DNA of 64,000 bases. It comes from Planctomycetota bacterium. GTDB lineage: Bacteria; Planctomycetota; Planctomycetia; Planctomycetales; Planctomycetaceae. The notes beneath the pieces were generated by a model. It searched no databases, had not been told where the DNA came from, and was given only the letters and a program-made list of their open reading frames with translations. Of this stretch, positions 20,175 through 29,667 are shown piece by piece. How positions within the stretch are numbered: position 1 is the stretch's first letter; each line of letters starts with the position of its first letter. The DNA is taken from contig QWQG01000126.1 in assembly GCA_003670925.1 (NCBI GenBank), positions 1-64,000 on the forward strand, given 5' to 3'. The translations under genes and the position numbers were made by a program.

Positions 20175-20918
20175 TCAGGCGCGAGCGGCTTCTGACAAAA
20201 ATTCCCGCGTGATGGCTTGCTGAGGGTCTTCGAAGATCTGTTCCGGGGGTCCTGATTCGGCGATGCGACCGGCGTGCAGAATGTGGACTTGGTGCGCGAC
20301 GGTGCGGGCGAAGGACATGGCGTGAGTCACCACGATCATCCGCTGACCGCTCGCCGCAAGATCAGTCATGACGCTGATGACATCGGCGGTCGTGCGTGGG
20401 TCCAAAGCGCTGGTGGGTTCATCGAAGAGAATGGCCTCCGGATTCATAGCGAGTGTCCGGGCGATCGCGACGCGCTGCTGCTGGCCGCCGGACAACGAAC
20501 CGGGGCGGGCGTGTTCTTTGTCGGCCATGCCGACGCGCGCCAGAATGCGACGCGCGTTCAGCACGGCGGCTTCGCGAGACTGTTTCAAAACGTGGATCGG
20601 AGCTTCCGTCACGTTTTCCAGCACGGAACGATGCGGAAACAAGTTGAACTGCTGGAACACCATCCCGACGCGCTTTCGAATCAGCAGCAAAGCCGCATCA
20701 CGTTCAGGCCCGACCGCCGCATTGAGCACGATATCATTCACGCGGATCGATCCGGAATCGAAGGATTCCAGTCCGTTGATGGTGCGCAACAGTGTGCTTT
20801 TGCCGCCTCCCGATGGTCCCAGCAGCACGCAGACTTCGCCGTCGGCTACAGTCAGGCTGACACCGCGGAGAACTTCATGCTGCTGGTAACGTTTGACGAG
20901 ATTGGTCAGTACGATCAT
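20175..20918 (-). CDS. glnQ: Amino-acid ABC transporter ATP-binding protein (GlnQ-like)
   Basis: Walker A 'GPSGGGKST', signature 'LSGGQQQRVAIARTLAMNPEAILFDEPTSALDP'; ATG overlaps stop of permease gene. Confidence 0.93.
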   Translation of the reverse strand: MIVLTNLVKRYQQHEVLRGVSLTVADGEVCVLLGPSGGGKSTLLRTINGLESFDSGSIRVNDIVLNAAVGPERDAALLLIRKRVGMVFQQFNLFPHRSVLENVTEAPIHVLKQSREAAVLNARRILARVGMADKEHARPGSLSGGQQQRVAIARTLAMNPEAILFDEPTSALDPRTTADVISVMTDLAASGQRMIVVTHAMSFARTVAHQVHILHAGRIAESGPPEQIFEDPQQAITREFLSEAARA

Positions 20919-22516
20919 CCGCGTCGCTCCTGATTCAGCTTTTTCTCTAGACGATTCGTCATCACGGACAGCGGATAACTCATGGCCAGATAAAGCAGCG
21001 CGGTGAGCAATCCCAGTTCTACTATCGCCCCGGCGCTGCGGGCTTGGATGTAGTACTGCTTTGAAAGTTCCACGACCGTAATCACTGAACACACGGCCGT
21101 ATCCTTGAACAGCGCGATGAAGTCGTTGGTCATCGGCGGCAAAACTAGACGTGTGGCCTGAGGAATGATGATGCGCCGCAAGGCGAGACTGCGGGACATG
21201 CCGAGCGAGATCGCCGCTTCCATCTGGCCCCGCGGAATCGACAGTATCCCGCCGCGATAAATTTCTGCTTCGTACGCCGAATAGTTGATAGCTAGACCCA
21301 TCACCGCCGCGGCAAACGCATTGATAGTCAGTTCCATGCCGGGGAAAATGATGTCTAGCAGCTTCGGTGTTAGGAAATAGATTAAATACAACTGCAGCAC
21401 CAGCGGTGTGCCACGGACCACTTCAACATACACAGCCGCTGGTTTGCCCAGATACCACGGCCCGTACAATCGAGCCAAGGCGATCAGCAGACCAATAAAC
21501 ACCGCGATCGGCATGGCTGTAATCGAGAGCAGGATGGTCATTCCAGCCGACTTCACCAGCAGCCCACCCCGCTGTTGAATGACGGTCCAGCCGCCGGAAG
21601 GTTCGTAACGGACCGTCGCCGCATCCTGATCATCACCATCCGCAGCTCGGGCGGGACTGCCGATAAAGCCGCCGGATTCGTCCGTTTCCAGTCCCCGCAT
21701 CCTCTGCGTGTCATTCCACATGCCGTACTTCGCAAAGATCCGATGCAGTCGCCCGTCCTGGAGCGCCTTCAGCAGAATTTCGTTCACGGCGCGCAGCAAA
21801 TCCTGATCTGCCTTGCGCGTCATCGCGACGTAGAAACCGCGGCCCACTGGCGCACCGATCGGACGCAGTTGGGGAAACCCCTTGGCATAGAAACGCCAGA
21901 TCGGCAGGTCCTGCACATTGGCGTCAATTCCGCTTAGTCCAAGTGCAGTGGCGTCCATGGCATCCGTCGCACCTTCGAACAGGGCCATGTCGATATCGTC
22001 GCCACCAAACTGCTCGACATAATCCTGAGCGGCTGATCCGCCAAGCGATGACACTTTGCGCTGGCGGCCATCGACGGGCTTGAGCAGATCGTCCCACGAC
22101 GTGAGACTGTCATCAGTGGCGCGCCCAAGGAGTTGCAACTCATAGATATAATACGGGATCGAGAGCCCATAACGTTCGCCCCGATTGCTCGTCCATTCAT
22201 AACCGTTGAGGACCAGGTCGATGTCACCGCGATCCAGCAGATCCGGCAGCTTATCCCATTGTCCCTGCGAGAATACCGCCGTGACACCCAAGTGTTCCGC
22301 AATCAATTGGGCCAGTTCGACTTCAAAGCCAATCAGCCGCGTGGGATCATCGGGATCCGGATAAATAAACGGACCACCGCCTTCCTGATCGGCTCCCCAG
22401 ACAACAGTGCCGCGGAGACGTATCTGGTCGAGCCCATCGTCTGCCACGCTGGTTACTGGCGGCACCAGCCACGCGCCAAAAATGAACAGCAGAATGAGAC
22501 GCACATCGCCCAGCAT
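20915..22516 (-). CDS. Fused periplasmic substrate-binding protein and amino-acid ABC permease
   Basis: SBP_bac_3-like N-terminus ('LIGFEVELAQLIAEHLGVTAVFSQGQWDKLPDLLDRGDIDLVLNGYEWT') followed by HisM/GlnP-type permease ('VEVVRGTPLVLQLYLIYF...GGILSIPRGQMEAAISLGMSRSLALRRIIIPQA'). Confidence 0.92.
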   Translation of the reverse strand: MLGDVRLILLFIFGAWLVPPVTSVADDGLDQIRLRGTVVWGADQEGGGPFIYPDPDDPTRLIGFEVELAQLIAEHLGVTAVFSQGQWDKLPDLLDRGDIDLVLNGYEWTSNRGERYGLSIPYYIYELQLLGRATDDSLTSWDDLLKPVDGRQRKVSSLGGSAAQDYVEQFGGDDIDMALFEGATDAMDATALGLSGIDANVQDLPIWRFYAKGFPQLRPIGAPVGRGFYVAMTRKADQDLLRAVNEILLKALQDGRLHRIFAKYGMWNDTQRMRGLETDESGGFIGSPARAADGDDQDAATVRYEPSGGWTVIQQRGGLLVKSAGMTILLSITAMPIAVFIGLLIALARLYGPWYLGKPAAVYVEVVRGTPLVLQLYLIYFLTPKLLDIIFPGMELTINAFAAAVMGLAINYSAYEAEIYRGGILSIPRGQMEAAISLGMSRSLALRRIIIPQATRLVLPPMTNDFIALFKDTAVCSVITVVELSKQYYIQARSAGAIVELGLLTALLYLAMSYPLSVMTNRLEKKLNQERRG

Positions 22517-22538
22517 GAAAAGAACCTCAGGATGTCTG

Positions 22539-24044
22539 CTATTCGGTTCCGCCGGATTTCCCGATCTCTACTGTGGTGTAACCTCCCCGCGATTTGAACA
22601 ACAGCACCAGCAACAAATAGCCCAGAAACATCGTCGCCGGAACACCGGCGGTGAGCTTGAGAGCCATCTGGCCTCCGAAGTTACGAGCATCTTTGACGCG
22701 GCTTTTGTCATCAGCGGCATTCGGCTGTCCGGTCTTGTCCCACCAGCCCTTCAGCTCTTCAATGTCAGGCGTCACCGCACCACGTTTGGCAAGTATCGCG
22801 TGATCGCTGTTGAGCGTCTTTGCGTCATCAATCAGCACACCCACTTTTCGACCGTCCAGCCCGCGAATCTCAGGAAAGACCAGAAAGCTGCTTCCCTCAG
22901 CCGCCGCATATCGTTCATAAGTTGCCATGGAGGATTGCTGCAGTTCAGCGGAGGCATGGTAGTCCTGCTCGTAACCGATCCCCGGACCACCAAGGAAACC
23001 ACCAGACAATGCTCCTGCGGCTCCGACCGCCCCCATGGTGATCGCCCCGCCGCGCGGAAAACGTTCGCCGACAACTCCAAGCATTGTTGGCCAGAGGAAC
23101 GTCTTTCCGAGTCCATAAATAGTGACGGCCACCCAGATCAGTCCCGCACTTGACGTGGAGCCAAGCAGCAGCAGCCCGGTTGTTCCAAGAATCGTGCTGG
23201 CACAAAGCAGGCCCAGCGGATTGATCTTCTCCACGATGGGGCCGGCAAAGAATCGCAAAACAAACATGATGCCGGACGCATAAATGAAAAGGAACAGACC
23301 CTGTCCCGTCAGGATGGACTCGGTGATATTCGCGATCCAGCTGTCGGTCCCGAGTTCGACATATCCGACGCAGGCCTGCAGGATCAGTAGGCAAAGTAGG
23401 ATCGGCGAAGCAAACTCTAGCAACATGTTGCCGAGGCTGATTCCGGCTTTGGCCACATCGGACTTCGGATACTGCTCGTTCAACACGATACTGCCGTACC
23501 AGACTGTCGGCACAATGTAGAGTGCGATCGGGATCTCCCAACGGACGTTACCGACCAGCAGCTTCGCCAGTAGTCCGCCAACAATCAGTCCTCCCGGCCA
23601 GCCGGCATGCAGAATATTGAGGTAGTGAGTTTTCTTCTCGGGATAGATATTTGCAATCAGGGGATTGATCGCTGCTTCGCAAAGTCCGTTGGCAACGGCA
23701 AAGCAGAACATTCCCCAGTAGAGACAATGAAAGGTTGCCTCCTTTCCTGCGGCGGCATAAACCGGAGTCGCTGCCAGAGTAATCACCACGGAAAGAATGT
23801 GCAGAAAGAAGGCAATCCCCAAAATCGTTTTATAGCCAAGTTGGTCGGTGATCAGACTGGCCACAAGAATAACAATGCCGAATCCGACGAGCCCACCACC
23901 GGTGATGGTGCCGAGTTCTGACTGTGTGAATCCGAACTGATACCCCCACTCGGCAAGGATCCCTCCTCGAACAGCGAATCCAATGCCGGCCGTCATCAGG
24001 GTGAGGAAACTCGCCCACATCAGCTTTCCGCGGTTATGCAGCAT
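22539..24044 (-). CDS. MFS transporter
   Basis: Multiple TM segments; 'WGMFCFAVANGLCEAAINPLIANIYPEKKTHYLNILHAGWPGGLIVGGLL'. Confidence 0.88.
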   Translation of the reverse strand: MLHNRGKLMWASFLTLMTAGIGFAVRGGILAEWGYQFGFTQSELGTITGGGLVGFGIVILVASLITDQLGYKTILGIAFFLHILSVVITLAATPVYAAAGKEATFHCLYWGMFCFAVANGLCEAAINPLIANIYPEKKTHYLNILHAGWPGGLIVGGLLAKLLVGNVRWEIPIALYIVPTVWYGSIVLNEQYPKSDVAKAGISLGNMLLEFASPILLCLLILQACVGYVELGTDSWIANITESILTGQGLFLFIYASGIMFVLRFFAGPIVEKINPLGLLCASTILGTTGLLLLGSTSSAGLIWVAVTIYGLGKTFLWPTMLGVVGERFPRGGAITMGAVGAAGALSGGFLGGPGIGYEQDYHASAELQQSSMATYERYAAAEGSSFLVFPEIRGLDGRKVGVLIDDAKTLNSDHAILAKRGAVTPDIEELKGWWDKTGQPNAADDKSRVKDARNFGGQMALKLTAGVPATMFLGYLLLVLLFKSRGGYTTVEIGKSGGTE

Positions 24045-24234
24045 CATGTTACTCGGCTGTTGAGTGGTGTGAGGCCGGACTTTCAACCGGCAGATCAAGA
24101 TCCGCAGCCGCTTAGAATAACATTCGTGCAGCATCACCGTCACGAATCTTGCCGAAATTCCGGATACCTTTTCGCCTTCGTCTCACCGCTTTGCCATCGC
24201 ATGCATCGGCATGGAACGCCACCAATCAACCGAG

Positions 24235-24492
24235 TTAGGATCGACGATTCCACAGATAGCGAAGAAACGACGTGAGGCCCGAAAAGCGATACGACGGATC
24301 GACGTAGTGCTGTATGACGTAGAACGCAAAATAGTAGAATCGACAAAAACTCCAAACCGTGATCACTAGCAACAACCCCGTCCTGACATTCGGGTGATCC
24401 ACGATCAAAAGTCCGACGGCAATACAACCTGTGACCAGAAACAGAAACCCCTTGGCGATGATGATGCGGGAGTTTTTCAGATCACCGAGCAT
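24235..24492 (-). CDS. Small two-TM hypothetical membrane protein
   Basis: 'MLGDLKNSRIIIAKGFLFLVTGCIAVGLLIVDHPNVRTGLLLVITVWSFCRFYYFAFYVIQHYVDPSYRFSGL'; ATG at 24492. Confidence 0.65.
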   Translation of the reverse strand: MLGDLKNSRIIIAKGFLFLVTGCIAVGLLIVDHPNVRTGLLLVITVWSFCRFYYFAFYVIQHYVDPSYRFSGLTSFLRYLWNRRS

Positions 24493-24580
24493 AGATGAGT
24501 CTCGATTCGTAATCACCGAAGTCGTGAGATTTGGGGCTGACTCTACTCCGCGCGGGCTTGATTGAGATGTTTGGTGGTGG

Positions 24581-24702
24581 CCGGATTCGTCAGAATTAGG
24601 CCATGAATCATGCCCACGTCCGAATTCTTGCGAATCCGGCTACACGCTACTTTTGCCCGTGCGGATGATAAGAAGCCAGCCACCGAATTCTCACGAATCC
24701 GG
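24581..24702. repeat. Cluster of three REP-like 20-mers (consensus CCGAATTCTNRCGAATCCGG)
   Basis: 24581-24600 (inverted), 24620-24639, 24683-24702; a fourth copy lies at 53268-53287. Confidence 0.85.
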
Positions 24703-24975
24703 CGACGGGCCGGCCCATCACAGCCGCGCGGTATTAGACGCCTGATCAGGGTTTCAATGGAACGCAAGGAATCGCAACTCGACTCGGAGAGTCAAGCTGC
24801 GGATCGTGCGGATGGTAGCGGTTTGCTGTCCTTATTCGCAGCAGAGACGCTGAACGGATGTTCTAAGCCTCTTTGACTCAGAGTGAAGTAGGGAGTACCA
24901 TACGCAGTAGTGAATCGGCATCGTGCGCTGTCAGCGCGGTCCTGCCCGGCTTTTTCGGGGTTGTTTCGTGCAACA

Positions 24976-27933
24976 ATGACACAACTTAGTGCCAATGAAG
25001 GATCGGAGCCACTGACGCCACTGACGCCACTGACGCTAGCGGTGCACGTGCCGTTGTCAGAACGTCCGCTGGTGGCTGACGATGAAAACACGGTCATCAG
25101 TAGCCCCGAGCAACCTCGCGCGGGATTGAAGCTGGAATCTGCATCGTCGACGGCCGCCAATGAAGCGATCCGGAATCGTCTGTTTCCATCAAATGGAGTA
25201 CTCAAGGGCGAGGAAGTCGGGATCCGCCTCGCTCACTTTGAAATAACCGGACGTCTGGGTTCGGGCGGCATGGGTGCAGTATTCAAAGCCACGGACTTGG
25301 AACTCGCGCGCGATGTCGCACTCAAGATTCTGCATCCGTCGTCATCACAGGACGCTTCGTTGATAGCGCGTTTCCGTAACGAAGCCCGCGCCTGTGCGCA
25401 GTTGAACCACGACAATATAGCGCGCGTCTACTACGCAGGAAGTCAGGGTGGGCTGTATTTCATCGCCTACGAATTCGCCAGCGGTCGCACGATTCGTGAT
25501 CTGATCGTGGAAAGCGGGCGGCTGAGTCCATTGGACACGATTAACTATGCCATCCAAGTCACCTTGGCCCTGAATCATACGGCGGCCGCCGGGATCGTGC
25601 ATCGCGATATAAAGCCGTCGAATATCATGTTGACGACTTCCGGGCGTGTGAAGGTCGTCGATCTGGGATTGGCACGCCGCGAGACGACGGATTCCATCGG
25701 TGATATCACGGTCGCCGGCACTACGCTGGGGACGTTCGACTACATCGCGCCGGAACAAGCGCGCGATCCCCGGAACGCCGACGGACGCAGCGACATCTAT
25801 TCCCTCGGCTGCACAATGTACCACATGCTGACGGGACGACCTCCTTATCCGGAAGGCACGGCCCTGCAGAAATTACTCGATCATCAGGGCAAATCTCCCC
25901 CCGATCCAAGAACACTGAACACCAGCGTCCCTGAAGAAATAGCGGCCATCATGCGCAAGATGATGGCTAACAACCCTGATGCTCGCTACCAAGCTCCCGG
26001 GTTGCTGCTGAATGACCTAATTCACATGGCGCAGATTCTGGGCCTGCAGAGCGTCCCAGCGGAAGGCATCGTCTGGAGAAAACTGCCGGCGGCCCGAAAT
26101 CGACAGCCTCTGGGCGCAGTCTGGGTTTTTGTCTCCGTGCTTTTAATTTGTCTCACGGCCGTTTTTCTGGATCGCGTTCCGCCTTCCCGTGTGAATGCCA
26201 GCAATGCGTTGGTGGAACCAGGAGACATCGGAAAGCAAGTCGATCAGCTACCGGAAGCCATCCGGATGCCATCTTCCAATGCCGTGACAGCAGCAGCTGG
26301 TGCGGACTCTGTAACAGTTCCGACACTACAAGAAGTGGATGTCCCGAAACCAGTCGATAGCAAAGCGATATCGGGACAGCCAAACAAGACCGTTGAGCCC
26401 CCTCCGGCAGCAACGGCCCAAGCTCTAGCATTTGTGCAACTGCCGATACCGCTGATATACCCATTCAGTTCTGCCATGACCCGGATGGGGATAGGTACGC
26501 CACAGATTCCGGAGTTGGTTCCAAACGTGATCAGCGCGGCCACATTGGGGCCGTTTGTGTTGCAGCGGACCACCGGAGCCAAAGAATCGTTCCGCACCTT
26601 GAAGGCGGCAGTGGCCGATGCCCGATCGGGCGACGTGGTGTTGTTGCGATACAACGGCTACCCGGACGATCTGCTGATCCAACCCCCCGTGCGGATCGTG
26701 GGTATGGACTTGACGATTCGCGCTGCCGATGGTTTCCGGCCAACCTTGGTGTTCGACGGGGTACCGGAGGGGACAGTTTCGCCGGGCCAGATGATCTCGT
26801 TGCGTGGCAATGGCAAGTTAACACTGCTAGATGTGGATTTGCGCGTCGTTGCCCGAGATGATCTCACGGCGGATCGTTGGAGTTTGTTTCATTGCACCGG
26901 TCCGAACAAGATCGAACTGTCTAACGTGTCAATCGACTGCCAGAATCCCGACGGTCAGCCAGCAGCGTTGTTTGATCTGGTGGGTGATACATCAGTCCCA
27001 GAATTAGGCGTGGTGGCCGAAACAGAAATCTCGCTGAACCGTGTGATTTGTCGCGCAGAATCGGATGGCATTCGAATCGCGTCGCAGGCACGCGGACGAA
27101 TTCAGGTGCGAAACTGTGGCATCGCGCTCAATGGTTCGCTGATCGATAATCGGGGCGATGCGTCGATGACTCCATCGCGCGGCGCGGTGGAGGTGGTACT
27201 GAATCATGTCACCTGTTTGGCGTCCGCGCCGTTGCTGAAAATGGATGATACCGACAACAAGCAGCCGGGTGGAATGCAGCGTCTGATACCTCGGCTCTCA
27301 ATCCGCAGCGAAGGGTGTGTGTTTGCGGCACAGGGGACGGATCGATGCCTGATGCTGACAGATGGCAGCAACTTTGTGGAAGAGCTGGAAGCCTTGGTAT
27401 CATGGAACGGATTTAATAATCTTTACGATGGCTTCGAGATCTACTGGCAGATTAAGACATCGGCATTGGACTATGCGTCTCGTCGCCAAGACTTTGCACA
27501 ATGGATTCGCTACTGGGGCGATCGTGCGGACAGTGAAGAAACCAACGCCGATATCCTCCCGAAACTCGCATGGCAGAACGACAGTTGGAAAGTTAGTAGC
27601 AATGACGTGTGGTTGCGGAACCTAACGCCATCCGCTTTTGAACTAAACGCCGCGATGTTCATTCCGGGGGCTAAAAATCTGCAACTGGCGCGCGATGGTT
27701 TCGTACCAGGCGTCAATGCCGCCGAACTTCCGCGGTTTCCGCAGCCGCCCGGAAGACCGGTCAACGATCCCGCTCAGAGTCCGCTCGGAAACCCAACTGC
27801 AGCAACAGATCGCGCGACAACAGGTGCAGCGGGGTCCGTGGCGCAGGCAACAGCCAACAACGTGACGCCCCCCGTCAGTCCAAGAATAGCCGCACCGCCG
27901 GCAGCCGAAAGCCCTGCCCCAACGGACGAATAG
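24976..27933 (+). CDS. Transmembrane serine/threonine protein kinase with C-terminal right-handed beta-helix-like ectodomain
   Basis: 'GRLGSGGMGAVFKATDLELARDVALKIL', 'HRDIKPSNIMLT', 'VVDLGLAR'; TM 'AVWVFVSVLLICLTAVFL'; ectodomain 'SFRTLKAAVADARSGDVVLLRYNGYPDDLLIQPPVRIVGM'. Confidence 0.92.
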   Translation: MTQLSANEGSEPLTPLTPLTLAVHVPLSERPLVADDENTVISSPEQPRAGLKLESASSTAANEAIRNRLFPSNGVLKGEEVGIRLAHFEITGRLGSGGMGAVFKATDLELARDVALKILHPSSSQDASLIARFRNEARACAQLNHDNIARVYYAGSQGGLYFIAYEFASGRTIRDLIVESGRLSPLDTINYAIQVTLALNHTAAAGIVHRDIKPSNIMLTTSGRVKVVDLGLARRETTDSIGDITVAGTTLGTFDYIAPEQARDPRNADGRSDIYSLGCTMYHMLTGRPPYPEGTALQKLLDHQGKSPPDPRTLNTSVPEEIAAIMRKMMANNPDARYQAPGLLLNDLIHMAQILGLQSVPAEGIVWRKLPAARNRQPLGAVWVFVSVLLICLTAVFLDRVPPSRVNASNALVEPGDIGKQVDQLPEAIRMPSSNAVTAAAGADSVTVPTLQEVDVPKPVDSKAISGQPNKTVEPPPAATAQALAFVQLPIPLIYPFSSAMTRMGIGTPQIPELVPNVISAATLGPFVLQRTTGAKESFRTLKAAVADARSGDVVLLRYNGYPDDLLIQPPVRIVGMDLTIRAADGFRPTLVFDGVPEGTVSPGQMISLRGNGKLTLLDVDLRVVARDDLTADRWSLFHCTGPNKIELSNVSIDCQNPDGQPAALFDLVGDTSVPELGVVAETEISLNRVICRAESDGIRIASQARGRIQVRNCGIALNGSLIDNRGDASMTPSRGAVEVVLNHVTCLASAPLLKMDDTDNKQPGGMQRLIPRLSIRSEGCVFAAQGTDRCLMLTDGSNFVEELEALVSWNGFNNLYDGFEIYWQIKTSALDYASRRQDFAQWIRYWGDRADSEETNADILPKLAWQNDSWKVSSNDVWLRNLTPSAFELNAAMFIPGAKNLQLARDGFVPGVNAAELPRFPQPPGRPVNDPAQSPLGNPTAATDRATTGAAGSVAQATANNVTPPVSPRIAAPPAAESPAPTDE

Positions 27934-28084
27934 CTCAATGGTATCACACTCGGCGATTTGATTTAGAGGTGCGCAAAGTGAGATAAGCGAGCAGCGTGTG
28001 ATTGCTGCTTCAAGAGTATCGCGTATTCGGCAATCGATGCCATGCGGGAATCCCAGCCCACGTCAAATTCAGACGAAGAACGTG

Positions 28085-29311
28085 CTATCGCTGAGCCGTT
28101 CCAGAGCTTGCCAACGCGTCTAGCACAGGTTTCAGCAGGAGCACCGTCTTGTACGTAATGATGTTCGCGGCTCCAGTCCCACCGGTAAAGTGGTGCGACG
28201 TGGATTCATGAATAGCCAGCAGGATAGGAGTCTCCCGAAACACTTCGAGCGTCTTTAGTCGGGCCTCGATGTATTCAGGCGTCCAGAAACCGATGATTTC
28301 TAGGAGCACTGTTCTGCCGTCGTTGTGGCGTAGCAAGAAGTCTGGAACAAAGGTCTTCTGACCGGAATGCAGCACTTCCGCTTCGCGTTCCAGCGTCCAG
28401 CCGTCGCGTACTTCATCTCCCCATTTTTCGGCAAAGTCCGCTTCGATCGAAGAATCATATTCCGCATCCGGCGTAAGGTGGCTCTGGAGCCCATCCCGAT
28501 CAGTCAGGTCTAGGCTGAGTTTCCAGCGACTCCGGGTCTCTACTACAGCGTGCATTTTCCAGCCGGTGCAGCAGATCAACGCGGGCAGAAATTTGGCCAT
28601 CAAAATGCCATACCGTCTTGTTTCTCGCAGCACAGATGCTGGCCCGTCGAGCCGAATATGATACGCTCCTTCGCCGGCGTAGGAAATAGTATGCATGAGT
28701 TTTGCTAGGCGCGCGGCGCGGAGAATGCGCTTGAAATCGGTCGTGACATCAATGTCCATCGACACTGCAGAAAACAGGGCCGCTTGAATCTGTGCCACGT
28801 TGTACCGCGACAGCAGGGCGCGGGGCTGCGGGTAGCCAGCAAATGATTCCAGTTGATGAAAGTCGATGACGTCGGCGAACAGTTCGGCCCGGATGTCGGA
28901 CCAGTCGCGCAGCAGTTCTTTCGCGATTAACGCCCTCACGTTGTCCGCACAATGGTCAAACAGATTGTCGGCCTGATCCACTAGGGGGTGATGTCTGGCG
29001 GCGATTCGGAAAACCAGGCGCCGTAACCTTGGCGCTTCCCGGCGTCCGGCATCGGCGTATTTCGCCTGATCGTCAAGCAATTTGCAGAAGCCATCAATTC
29101 GCCGCAGCGGACAATCGACTTCGTCTTCGAAGATCCGGTGGACATCCCGATGCAAGTCCCGCCGCCGCCGTCCAAGTCCTGTGCGGTAGACTTCCAGCAT
29201 CCGTTCGGCAAACGGCACATACTGCGCATGTTCGCCCGAGGTCAGCCGATCGGGAAGAATCCGCTGTCGCTGAAAATCATACTTGGCAATCGCATGTTCT
29301 TTCGTCAGCAC
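28085..29311 (-). CDS. DUF790 family protein (Bax1-like nuclease)
   Basis: 'MLTKEHAIAKYDFQRQRILPDRL' N-terminus and nuclease-like 'FVPDFLLRHNDGRTVLLEIIGFWTPEYIEARL'. Confidence 0.82.
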   Translation of the reverse strand: MLTKEHAIAKYDFQRQRILPDRLTSGEHAQYVPFAERMLEVYRTGLGRRRRDLHRDVHRIFEDEVDCPLRRIDGFCKLLDDQAKYADAGRREAPRLRRLVFRIAARHHPLVDQADNLFDHCADNVRALIAKELLRDWSDIRAELFADVIDFHQLESFAGYPQPRALLSRYNVAQIQAALFSAVSMDIDVTTDFKRILRAARLAKLMHTISYAGEGAYHIRLDGPASVLRETRRYGILMAKFLPALICCTGWKMHAVVETRSRWKLSLDLTDRDGLQSHLTPDAEYDSSIEADFAEKWGDEVRDGWTLEREAEVLHSGQKTFVPDFLLRHNDGRTVLLEIIGFWTPEYIEARLKTLEVFRETPILLAIHESTSHHFTGGTGAANIITYKTVLLLKPVLDALASSGTAQR

Positions 29312-29504
29312 TGTTGATCAATCCAGTGGTTGCTTGTCTGTTTCCTAGAAACTCAATGCTATGCTTCGCGCGGTCACGAGTGAGAGCATAGGTCAGCGGC
29401 ATGCATCAGCTTGCAGTTACAAATCGTGTGCCACTGGGCCCACGCCGCTCGCCGGCCTGATCATAACCGACATTTTCGTTGAAGAATGGGGTTAAACATT
29501 CACC

Positions 29505-29657
29505 ATGACAAGCCAACATCCGATTCCTGATACACGGAAAAAATCAATTCCACCCGCTGCCGTGACTGAAAACGCAAGTTCGCTAAAATGCGGCAAGGGG
29601 GGCATTGTCCGGGTGGACGATGCGGTGCTTGTAGCAGTAGCGTACGAAGACGATTAG
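29505..29657 (+). CDS. Putative 50-aa small protein immediately upstream of pgk
   Basis: [56 protein letters not shown]; stop 10 nt before the pgk ATG. Confidence 0.4.
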   Translation: MTSQHPIPDTRKKSIPPAAVTENASSLKCGKGGIVRVDDAVLVAVAYEDD

Positions 29658-29667
29658 AAACAGAGAC

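Noticed and set aside
22407-23153. 248-aa plus-strand ORF
   Set aside because: Antisense to the MFS and transporter genes, which have strong family support.
24543-24767. 74-aa ORF with internal repeats (RIRENSVAG / RIRKNSDVG)
   Set aside because: The peptide repeats are translated copies of the REP-like 20-mer, not a protein.
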